Below are positions 55,608-64,000 of a DNA stretch of 64,000 nt, in pieces. Source of the stretch: Agapetus fuscipes (taxonomy: Eukaryota; Arthropoda; Insecta; Trichoptera; Glossosomatidae); NCBI GenBank assembly GCA_951799405.1, contig OX637345.1, positions 5,890,001 to 5,954,000 on the forward strand. Reading direction: 5' to 3'. Every line of letters begins with the position of its first letter. Position 1 is the first letter of the stretch. The notes beneath the pieces are model-generated. The model had not been told where the DNA came from. It ran no database searches and was given only the letters and a program-made list of their open reading frames with translations. Made by a program: the position numbers and the translations under genes.

Positions 55608-55865
55608 ACAATCTAATCTAATCTAATCTAAGTTGCAAAGATATGTTACATTGGAGAATCACATTACATGCATTCTCACAACCAGACACGTACAAGTTCG
55701 CGCTTGCACATGCCTCATGTGAACCTACAACATAAAAACCAAATCTCAAATGGACATACACCCTGCAACTCTTGCCGTCCTTCCCTGAGACAGGGGTGAC
55801 ATTGGCAAAGTGAACCATTTTTACAGCATGGGTGGTCAGCCGCATACCAACCTATAAGTCAAGGA
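55608..55865 (-). repeat. DR250 dispersed repeat, well preserved
   Basis: (ATCTA)n tail at 55609-55628, then AAGTTGCAAAGATATGTTAC, ACAACCAGACACGTACAAGT, CTTGCCGTCCTTCCCTGAGA. It is almost identical to the copy at 31304-31557 over most of its length. Confidence 0.88.
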
Positions 55866-55969
55866 ACAAGCTCCTACTAAACAAACAAGTCCATCAGAAA
55901 GTGTTATTGTAGCTCGATTGCCGTTCAAATTGGGGTGGTCAGGGCTTGTGCAAAACTGCCTTCTCTAAT

Positions 55970-56520
55970 CAAAGTTGCAAATATGTATAGACATTTAAGG
56001 CTCATATTCATTGCACACTCACAGGCCGACACATTCAATTTACAAATATTTAAAAAATATAAATGGTAAAACATTGTTTTAATTCACTTTATTCATTTTT
56101 TTTGCTCGAATATTTTCGCCTAATGAGGCATCTTCAAGAGCAGAATGGTTACAAAAAAAAAAAACTTTTTGATTTTCTTTTTTTGTAACCATTCTGCTCT
56201 TGAAGATGCCTCATTAGGCGAAAATATTTGAGCAAAAAAAAAAGAATAAAGTGAATTAAAACAATGTTTTACCATTTATATTTTTAAATATTTATAAAAA
56301 TGGACTTTCACTGTGTTAACAGATCAACACTTAAAAATATCATTCAATTTACGTTTGCACATGCTGCATGTGTTCATACAAAATAAACCAAACCTCACAT
56401 TAACGCAAACCGTGCAATTCCTGCCGCATTTCTTGAAACTAGGGAAGCCGAGGCAAAATTGAATCATTTGTTTACAGAATGAAGGGCCAGCCTCATACCA
56501 TTCTTTTAGTCATGGAATAC
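55970..56520 (-). repeat. DR250 copy split by a palindromic insertion
   Basis: The left part (55970-56043: AAGTTGCAAATATG, CACTCACAGGCCGACACATT) and right part (56342-56520: TTACGTTTGCACATGCTGCA, AGGGAAGCC, CCAGCCTCATACC) together form one minus-strand copy. The 11-bp word ATTCAATTTAC is repeated on both sides of the insert. Confidence 0.82.
56044..56341. mobile_element. snap-back palindrome, family 1, with defined ends
   Basis: A 298-bp insert bounded by an 11-bp duplication ATTCAATTTAC (56033-56043 and 56342-56352). Arms share ATGGTAAAACATTGTTTTAA, TCGCCTAATGAGGCATCTTC and complements around an A-rich/T-rich centre near 56153-56186. The right end has the asymmetric tail TTTCACTGTGTTAACAG and ATCAACACTTAAAAATATC. 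Confidence 0.9.
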
Positions 56521-56614
56521 TTGTCATGATAGTAGATTCACGGATATCACCTTACGTGTAGTACTTGGCCAGTTATTTGGGTACGTGGAATTTATATTTA
56601 CATTACGAAAGATG

Positions 56615-56870
56615 AGTTTTTTTCTATCCTTGCATACTTATTTTTGTTATTTCATTCTTATCAATTCATTCATATATTTTCTTCATTTACATCTTGAGTT
56701 TTTCTATATGTTGCTTTCTTTTACAATATCACCAATCTGATAAAGCCGTTATATCTTTGGCTATCCTTTTCCTCTTTTCTTTTTATATCTCTTCTGCATA
56801 AACGCTTTGTCTGCCTTTCATCATCCATTTTTTCTACATCTTCAACCCAAAAAAAAATCACCAATCTGAT
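56615..56870 (-). mobile_element. LINE 3' end relic
   Basis: Minus-strand relic of the family at 31930 and 38090 (TATCCTTGCATACTTATTTT, CAATATCACCAATCTGATAA). Badly diverged. Confidence 0.4.
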
Positions 56871-57381
56871 CAAGTCATGCTTTTCAATGTCTTCCCTTTT
56901 TTCCTCTACACGAAATTAAAATATTGTATTTGTCGACAAAATATAACCCATAAGGCAGAATAAGGAACACTCCTTTGAGCCCTCTAGTTTCGCTTCTGAA
57001 TTCGTAAGCGCACTTTCTAAAATTTCGCTTGCGAGCGCGTAATTTTAATGCCGTCTGTTTATATAAAGCGGCGGTGTAACGCGCCCTACGTAAACATCCC
57101 AACTGTTTGCCCATAATATACGGAATGTTCTGCCACTTTTGCCTAAAGCCTCCCTTCCTACTAAAGATGGTTACAATTATAAAAGATTCTCTCCCTAGGA
57201 TACATTTCTAATTTTATTTTCAAAAATAAATTGAGGTAAATTTAATCAACTCCTATCTATAGAAATTTGAGTATAAGTATTATTAATGATACATAATTGA
57301 GTACAAGTAATAATATTAAAATGTAAAAAACAATATTTTATTTCGTTCATTAAAATAAACTTTTCTGTGTATGGTAATTCC

Positions 57382-57635
57382 TTCATTTATATTTTGGTAT
57401 GTGGCTGACCATAGATACTGTAAAAATTGTAAAACTTACCAATGTCAACACTATTTCAAGGAAGGTTGGCAAAAGTTACAGGGTGTATGAATAAAAAATA
57501 TACAAATACCGGGAATGTTTACTCAGCCAAGAAATGAGTACCAGCAAACTCGGAGGCTGGGAAACCCCAATATCAACTAAAGTGGTTGGCGTAAGACCTG
57601 CCCAACTGTAAAAATAAATAGGGTTTACTCACAAC
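57382..57635 (+). repeat. DR250 fragment followed by SINE-T2 3' fragment
   Basis: DR250 part 57382-57490 (GGTATGTGGCTGACCATAG, TTCAAGGAAGGTTGGC). SINE-T2 part 57508-57635 (CAGCCAAGAAATGAGTACC, GGCTGGGAAACCCC, GTGGTTGGCGTAAGACC). Confidence 0.65.
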
Positions 57636-57671
57636 ATGCAGCAGCAAGTAAAAATATATGTGTAGCTTAGA

Positions 57672-57815
57672 AGCGTTGGCGTATCGTTCGTCAGTGTAGC
57701 GTCAGCGTATCGTTAGCGTAGAGTAAGCGTAACGTTAGCGTAGCATTAGCGTAGTGTTAGCGTAGCCTTTGTGTAGCGTTTGTGTAGCTTTAACGTAGCT
57801 TTTACGTAAGCGTTG
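57672..57815 (+). repeat. short tandem repeat of AGCGTAGCGTT-like units
   Basis: About a dozen imperfect units of 11-12 bp (TTAGCGTAGCG, TTTGTGTAGCG and variants). Its plus strand is rich in GT and AG words. Confidence 0.8.
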
Positions 57816-58029
57816 ACAACCCTAACACATTTCCCTTGGTAGCATATGTACATATCCTTGAAATCATTGTATGAAAGGTTACCAACAAACGCCTAGGGCT
57901 GAATCTAAAACAAATCAAACCAAGATATTGGTTTTACTTTTCACATTTTGGGTTCACTGTATTCGTTCTTTTTTTCTAGACTAGGTACAAATATTTTTTT
58001 TATTATTTCCCCTACTCTTGTTATTTGAT

Positions 58030-58262
58030 TAGAACGTTGGTTGGCAGCTGATCCTTATGTTGTTCAAACTTGGTTCACTTTTGCCAATGACAGCTCGGTT
58101 TCAGGGAAAAGTAGAAGGAATTGGAAGGTTTATGTGAGTGAGCTTATTTTTTTAAGTACACATGCAGCATGTGTACATGCAAACTTATACGTGACTGATT
58201 TTAGGTGTGCATTAAATATTAACCATAAGTGTCAATACATCTTTGCAACTTTGGACTTCGGA
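58030..58262 (+). repeat. DR250 dispersed repeat, diverged
   Basis: AACGTTGGTTGGCAGCTGAT, TTCAGGGAAAAGTAG, CACATGCAGCATGTGTACAT, ending CATCTTTGCAACTTTGG. Confidence 0.7.
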
Positions 58263-58664
58263 TCTGGTATTCATACGAAAAAGAAACTTATTTGTGACTC
58301 GATACATCCAGGAAACAGGCTGTCCACAACTTATAAAAATAAACATAAATTTGTATAATCGTCTATGTCATATACAGGACGATACGAAGATGGCGTCTAT
58401 ATTAATAATATAATCTATAATTATATAGTAATATAGCGTAAGTGGGATTTTTGTATGCAATATTAACAAGCTGGGGGGAAATCTTAAAATAAAATTAATA
58501 ATGTAAAAATAAAACACAAACATTTTCTTCACGAGTTTATTTATTTCCTAGAGTACTTTAGATGTTATCACATTATGATAAAGTTATCTTCTTTCTATTG
58601 AAATCATTAATTCAAAATATTTTTTCACAACATGAATACGCCAACCTTTAAATTTTTAATATTT

Positions 58665-58785
58665 TTTAGTGTTGATCTGTTAACACAGTGAAAGTCCATT
58701 TTTATAAATATTTAAAAATATAAAGTGAATTAAAACAATGCTTTACCATTTAAATTTTTAAATATTTATTTAAATTTTTTATTTT
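58665..58785. repeat. snap-back palindrome, family 1, collapsed
   Basis: Left tail AGTGTTGATCTGTTAACACA and GTGAAAGTCC, then short arms (ATATTTAAAAATATAAAG and AAACAATGCTTTACCATTTA). The central hairpins are lost. Confidence 0.65.
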
Positions 58786-59185
58786 AATAAAACTTTGAGT
58801 ATTGAGTAAGTATACCTACAATATGTGTAGCTTATCTGCATTTGAAAATCAATTTAACCAAATCAAACGCCTTGATTTTTCACTGAAACAAACGTTCACT
58901 TATTTTTTTGCGTGTATTTTTTGCAACTACATATTTCGGTTAGCGTCATGTACACACTGGCACCCCCCCCACATCTGTCTGCGTTGACAGTCCCTTTCTC
59001 TTTCCCCTGTAATGGCGTCACATTAGGTAAATCTGCGCAAAGATTTATGTGTTCTGCCGTATAACGCTCTCCACAGAAAATCTCTTCTTACGTGCTGCGC
59101 ATAGTTTTTACGAAAACCACCCTGTACCTACATTTTTTTCCATTGCCTCATAACATCTCGTCGTCCCAGTGCTTAAATAAATAAT

Positions 59186-59340
59186 ATTAGGATGATTTAT
59201 CTGGTGAGCGCTGATTTTGTGTGCATCACACCTCAAGAGCCCTCTACAAGCTTGGTCGTCGCTGTAGAAAGCGCCAATTCTCAATCAAGACCAGTTGTTT
59301 AAGGTTGGATGTAGTGATGATTTCAGTGACCGGTCTGCTT
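59186..59340 (-). mobile_element. SINE-T1 partial copy
   Basis: TTAGGATGATTTATCTGGTG, AGCGCTGATTTTGTGTGCAT, TCAAGAGCCCTCTACAAGC and GCGCCAATTCTCAATC. The tRNA head is lost. Confidence 0.75.
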
Positions 59341-59574
59341 GTTTGGTTTATTTACCATTTGATTCAAACGTGAACATTCAATGAAATTATCTTAACAATC
59401 ACGTTCTACACAATCTAAGCTAAGGAAAAATGTCAAGCATGATAAAGTGAGAGTTGTTTTCAATCTTTTTAAATAAACTTCCAATTGTCATAATGCACAT
59501 TGGTCCAGTACACATACAAACATTGCTCATGTGAAATTACCTCTTATGGACTGAAGACAAACAAGCAGCTGCCT

Positions 59575-59815
59575 GGACATCCCTGCAAGAAGGCCCCGCA
59601 CTGTTTTTGGAGACAGATCATTCAAGGCAGCCGCTCCAATGACTTGGAATGCTATTCCCGCCTCACTGAGGGAACTGGATATGGAGAGACTGTTTAAAAA
59701 ACGTCTCAATACTCACCTCTTCGTCCAATCATACGGACAAGCGCTTTTTTAGTGACACACTGTCATAAAAGGTGCTGTATAAATTTTGTATTAATAATAA
59801 TTATAATTACTGAAG
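59575..59815 (+). mobile_element. CR1/L2-like retrotransposon 3' end
   Basis: Frame RPRTVFGDRSFKAAAPMTWN, AIPASLREL, LNTHLF, stop; then GGTGCTGTATAAATTTTG and a (TAA)-rich tail. A typical C-terminal RT end. Confidence 0.7.
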
Positions 59816-59940
59816 AGACGATATAATGGACTAGAAATCCCCAGACTCTCTGTACATAACAGGCTAAGATGGGGTGGACATGTGCGGAGAATACCGTCTT
59901 CACGGGTACCAAAAATGATCCTTGGATAGTAATCGAAAGG
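59815..59940 (+). mobile_element. reverse transcriptase C-terminal fragment
   Basis: Frame RRYNGLEIPRLSVHNRLRWG, GHVRRIPSSRVPKMILG. A post-catalytic RT segment from a different non-LTR family, abutting the CR1/L2 tail. Confidence 0.55.
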
Positions 59941-59969
59941 TCATAAGTTTGATTTTCCGGAGTGATTTC

Positions 59970-60200
59970 AAGGTTCCTTAACTCATAGGTTAGTATGAGG
60001 TTGACAACGCATATTGTTAAAAATGGTTCACTTTTCCAATGTCCCCCCCAGTTTCAAGGAAAGTCGGCAAAGTTGGTTAGTGTATGTTTATTTGAGGTTT
60101 GGATTTTGAATTTTTAAGTACACATGCAGCATTTGTAAGCGCAAACTTGAACGTTTCTGTATGTATGTATTTTAAATGTTTATATATATTTTAAACTTGG
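59970..60200 (+). repeat. DR250 dispersed repeat, diverged
   Basis: GTTCCTTAACTCATAGGTTA, GAGGTTGACAACGC, CAGTTTCAAGGAAAGTCGGC and CACATGCAGCATTTGTAAGC. Confidence 0.72.
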
Positions 60201-60664
60201 GTTATAATATGGAAGAATTAAAAAGAACTTAAATATTCCTTGTCAAACTAAGCAAAAAAAAACCTATAAAAAATGCTTCCTTCTTTCTTTCGTGGAATAG
60301 ACGCCTAAAAAAAATCAGTAATGGGGCAAGGAAAATTATTTTACGGAAAAATTACATTACGAATTCCTTATTCTTCCTTAATTATTATTTCGGAGCACGC
60401 CACCTCGCGGTGGCAATTTACAGGAATAAAAATAACAATACGAAAACGTAATTTTTCCGCCTTCGATATTTCATCAAAAAATTCTTTATTGCCTAAATTT
60501 GTGGGAAATTTTCAATTTATGAATTCTAATAAAAATTGCAGGATTTCATCAATTTTTTTTCCATAAATTGTACACATCTATTATTTACATAGGTAACATG
60601 AATTTTACAGGTAAATTTAAATTTGAGGTTCACTTTCTTTTTATTTTTTAATTTTTATTTTTTT

Positions 60665-60960
60665 AATTTTATAATTTTTTGATTAATTAAAAACACTGTT
60701 TATTTTCACGGATAAATTTATTCAAAAAGATTAAAATCTTTAAACAAATTACGAACGTTTTCGACCTAGTAGGTCATCTTCAGGTATGATACATACCTGA
60801 AGATGACCTACTAGGTCGAAAACGTTCGTAATTTGTTTAAAGATTTTAATCTTTTTGAATAAATTTATCCGTGAAAATAAACAGTGTTTTTAATTAATCA
60901 AAAAATTATAAAATTAAACAATATGAATTTTCACAGTGTTAATACACAAACAATACAAAA
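60665..60960. repeat. perfect 251-bp palindrome (60665-60915) with tail
   Basis: Arms 60665-60788 and 60792-60915 appear perfectly reverse-complementary around the loop ATA. Each arm contains ACGAACGTTTTCGACC, CTAGTAGGTCATCTTCAGG or their complements. To the right, 60920-60950, lies the tail GAATTTTCACAGTGTTAATA + CACAAAC seen beside other palindromes. No coding capacity. Confidence 0.95.
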
Positions 60961-61019
60961 TATATATTTTTTTTTATTTAAGAAATTTAAGAAAATTAAA
61001 AAAATATACAGCAAATTAA

Positions 61020-61640
61020 ATAAGCCATGTTACTCTTGCCGCCTTTCTCTGAAACAAGCTTGGCATTGAGAAAAGTGACTATTTATTTCCCAACGGGGAT
61101 GTTCACAACCAACAAACTTATCAAGTCTAGAAATAGCCTGTTAAAAATCGAAAACCTTCTTTGATTCAATTTGACTGAAAAATATTTATTTTTTATCGTA
61201 GAAAATGAATTTGCATTGAATATTTATTGAATCTATAGTAATCTTTTTTCTAAGTTTTTTTTTTTTTTTTAAGGAATCCTGTGCGGGAGGCTCCCCTATT
61301 CTTGTGAGTCTTGGGGGTCTATGTCACCCTGGAAGGGTGCCGCAGAGGTGTAAAGTATGTAAAAGGTGTAAAGTTGCAAGGATATATTCATTCAAAGCTC
61401 TCAGATGTATGCCCACAAACAAACACGTGTAGTTCGCGCTTACAAATGCTGATTGTGTACTTACAAATAAAATCCAAACCTCAAATGAACATAAGCCCTG
61501 CAACTCTTGCCGACATTCCCCGAATTTAAAAATAAAATACAAATACAAATACAAATACAAATAATACAAATAAAATCTCAACCTCAAATTAATATAAGCC
61601 TTGCAACTCTTGCCGACATTCCCTAAATCATTTAAAAAAT
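61020..61640 (-). repeat. several DR250 fragments
   Basis: Minus-strand pieces at 61020-61130 (TACTCTTGCCGCCTTTCTCT), 61370-61520 (AAAGTTGCAAGGATAT, CCCACAAACAAACACGTG, CTCTTGCCGACATTCCCCG) and 61565-61635 (CTCAACCTCAAATTAATAT, CTTGCCGACATTCCC). The last is a partial duplicate of the second, separated by a (CAAATA)n run. Confidence 0.65.
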
Positions 61641-61682
61641 ATCTTCGTGTTTAAAAAAATAAAAAAAATTCAAAAAGCTGAG

Positions 61683-61755
61683 ATTTGAACCCGAAACCTC
61701 TATGAAAAATGAAAAAAAAAACGCATCTCAACCAACTGAGCTACAACGTAAACTT
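61683..61755 (-). mobile_element. tRNA-like SINE head or tRNA pseudogene
   Basis: Read on the minus strand: GTTGTAGCTCAGTTGGTTGA (A-box), an A/T-rich insert, then GGGTTCAAATCTCAGC (B-box). The A/T-rich middle and lack of a clear acceptor stem argue against a working tRNA. Confidence 0.5.
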
Positions 61756-61759
61756 TTTT

Positions 61760-62305
61760 CAGGTCGAAAATAATGTCGTATATTTTCAAATGGTTATTTT
61801 ACAGAGCGTTTTATTATAACGCAGTTAACACGTATTTTCTGAATGTTATTAAATTTTGCAATGTATTTTAAAACGCAATATTCCCAAATGTTGTACACAT
61901 TCATCCAAGAATAAAATCTAACGTTTAAACACAACCATAGCATTTTACTAAAACGTATGAAAACTAAAACGTTCTCTATCTGTGCTGTTTCATTTTCCAT
62001 ACATTTTTTGATAAACATTTCTTGCTGAATTTGATATATTTTGCGTACAGAGCATGTTTTGGTACATGTTACCATTCAAAAGGGACCTCACAATACATAT
62101 ACATACAGCTCTGCACACAACTCCTAATTTATTCAATTTCCTCTCCAGGCTTTTACTGCTCCCCTTCGCCGGCAGTCAAGTGTGTACATACCTCAACATT
62201 TTATTGTAATAATAACCTTATAGAATATATTTCTGTGAAATTCTCTTATGGAAGTTATCATAGATTTTTATTTTTTTGTCTAAATGTTTTCTTACTTACA
62301 TTTAT
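61760..62305. other. unassigned AT-rich stretch
   Basis: Open frames on both strands without motifs. No repeat recognised. Confidence 0.25.
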
Positions 62306-62307
62306 CT

Positions 62308-62708
62308 ATAATCTAAGTTGCAAAGGCTCGTATGTAATGCATGCTTACATGCAAGCATATGTAAGTTAACGTTTACTCAAGCATATGTAAGTTAGCTCAA
62401 GTTAACTTAAGCATATGTTAGTTAGCGCTTGGGTTTTTTTTTGTTAGTGTGCCTATCTGTTATCCTATTTTCAATAATAAAGTTACATTTACCATTTACA
62501 ATGAATGCATTCCTACTCGTAGACACGCGTTTATACATGCCGCATTTGTCTCTACAAAATAATACTAACAACGATTCTCAAATGAAAATACACACTGAAC
62601 TTCTAGGAGCCACTCCCTCATACTGGGGAGCTTTTAATAAAGTGAACCATTTTGTACAGAAACCATGGTATGGATGGTTAGACTAATACAAATATATTAG
62701 TCAAGGTA
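62308..62708 (-). repeat. DR250 copy with internal expansion
   Basis: ATAATCTAAGTTGCAAAGGC at the left and ATGCATTCCTACTCGTAGAC, TACATGCCGCATTTGTC, GGATGGTTAGACTAATAC at the right. In between (62340-62420) the word AAGCATATGTAAGTTA is repeated about four times. Confidence 0.65.
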
Positions 62709-63600
62709 CAAAAAATATAAATTAAATAAAATTAAACGATTATAAATGAAAAAATTCAGATGCAAGTAACAATAACTTTGAAAATTTTAAATTTTTTTTT
62801 TTAGCAGCCAGCAATTCAGGTCAACCTCCATTGTTTTAATCTTTGCAAATTTCTGTTATTTCATCCAGATTCATAACCTTTTTCATCTTACTCCTTTTTC
62901 AATCAAATCTGATGATTTGGAATATTATGTGGGTAGTTGAAATAAATTATCTATTATTTTTTCTGACGTTTGTAATCATTGGTTTTGTATCCAATACTTG
63001 CCGCAAGTCAAAAACGTAATTCCGTTTGTCAGGAAAATAAATAATAAAGTAAAAAGTAGCAATTCTCATCTTATACATTTTATCTATCGAATACCAATAA
63101 TCAGTATCTCAAGTATTAACTATAATTGAATTTCAAGCAGTGCGTTTATAAGAAAAACATATGTAAGCTCAAACTCTCAATAGACTTGCTCGCTTAGTTT
63201 CCACACATTTTAAGGCAATCTCTATAGTTTAATTTGAACGTTAAGTTAAAGATACAGCCTTGTACGCTAGACATATCTCATAACTCAGCCATCTCGTTTA
63301 TGTACAAAGTTTTTATATCTCTTCTCTATTCAACAAAGACGCTATGAAGGAAAAAAACTGACGTATCTCGTAGAAATTGTTTTTATTCTGTTTGATGGTA
63401 TAACAAGTAAGGAAGGAGGACTAGATTGAGCAAAAATTTATTACATTATTAAGGTATTATTATTTTTTATGGATAAGATAGGTTTATTCAACCTATAAGT
63501 TAAAGTAATATACTAAAATGTATATACTAGTATATAAACTAATAAATAAATAAAGTGAAATTGGTTTTATGATTTAGTTTTTTTTAATGTCCATGTATCT
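62709..63600. other. unassigned AT-rich stretch
   Basis: No gene or repeat recognised. Confidence 0.25.
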
Positions 63601-63629
63601 ATATATTATTATTTATTGATTTAAAAAAA

Positions 63630-63896
63630 TGTAATTTGTCATGTATGTTCCTTGACTTATAGGTTGGTATGAGGTTGACCACCCATACTGTAAAAAATGG
63701 TTCACTTTGCCAATGTCACCCTGTTTCAGGGAAGGTCGGCTAGAGTTGCAGGGCTTATGTTCATTTGAGATTGGATTTTTATATTGTAGGTCCAAATGCG
63801 GCATGTGTTAGCGCAAAATTATACATGTCTGCTTGTGGGAATGCATTTAATATGAATCTCAAATGATACATATCTTTGCATCTTAGATTTAGTGTT
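63630..63896 (+). repeat. DR250 dispersed repeat, well preserved
   Basis: GTAATTTGTCATGTATGTTC + CTTGACTTATAGG, GGTTGACCACCCATACTG, TTCAGGGAAGGTCGGCTAGA, ending CTTTGCATCTTAGATTTAG. Confidence 0.87.
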
Positions 63897-64000
63897 GATA
63901 CTGTTATGATTTATTTCGGGTTCACTTTTAACAAAATTATAGAATTTATTTTTAACGAATTGAGTACGCGTGGATCACACTGAAACTCCGGCAACAAGTT

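Noticed and set aside
6698..61000. CRISPR-like arrays or prokaryotic operons
   Set aside because: Repeats are dispersed or contiguous tandem, without the regular repeat-spacer layout. Genes are spliced, so the DNA is eukaryotic nuclear.
61683..61755. A functional tRNA gene
   Set aside because: A- and B-box-like words are present, but the middle is a long A/T run and no acceptor stem pairs. A SINE head or pseudogene is likelier.
63640..63804. Small open frames with PHLDLQYKNPISNEHKPCN-like peptides at many loci
   Set aside because: They recur because they lie in the DR250 repeat (also at 21282-21485 and others). They are interrupted in most copies and not a conserved protein.

Overview
The window is AT-rich eukaryotic DNA with spliced genes, large introns and dense retroelement debris: Penelope-like, RTE-type and CR1/L2-type fragments, several tRNA-derived SINE families and MITEs. 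This fits an arthropod, most likely an insect. I cannot name the species from sequence alone.

The only host genes I can support form a cluster of five family S28 serine peptidases (the family of lysosomal Pro-X carboxypeptidase, thymus-specific serine protease and insect 'putative serine protease K12H4.7'). Genes A (3' part only, 508-2559) and B (5947-12601) lie on the + strand. Genes C (14583-22285), D (26284-34661) and E (42296-47370) lie on the - strand, so B and C converge. C, D and E are complete and intact, predicting 483, 484 and 483 residues. Each has seven exons with the same intron phases (0,2,1,2,1,2), a signal peptide in exon 1, the nucleophile motif GGSYAG in exon 3, and the Asp (GSLDPW) and His (SH) of the triad in exon 7. 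B has two frameshifting T-run indels and an in-frame stop, so it is probably a pseudogene. C and D share a longer exon 6 (154 nt against 136 nt in A, B and E), so the array holds at least two subfamilies.

Introns and spacers are mostly transposons. A ~250-bp dispersed repeat (called DR250 here) occurs about 30 times on both strands. Three or more tRNA-headed SINE families are present. Several non-LTR retrotransposon groups have left 5'-truncated tails. A family of snap-back palindromes with a shared tail motif recurs at about eleven places, including a perfect 251-bp palindrome at 60665-60915. Two related MITEs sit in intron 2 of genes D and E. Three minisatellites (34, 28 and ~11 bp units) are present. 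From about 47.4 kb to the right end I find no host gene, only repeats and unassigned AT-rich DNA.

The enzymes are probably secreted or lysosomal/gut peptidases cleaving near proline. That function is inferred from the family, not from this sequence. The best candidates for something undescribed are the palindromic snap-back family and its likely link to Penelope-like elements, and the MITEs at matching intron positions in two paralogues.
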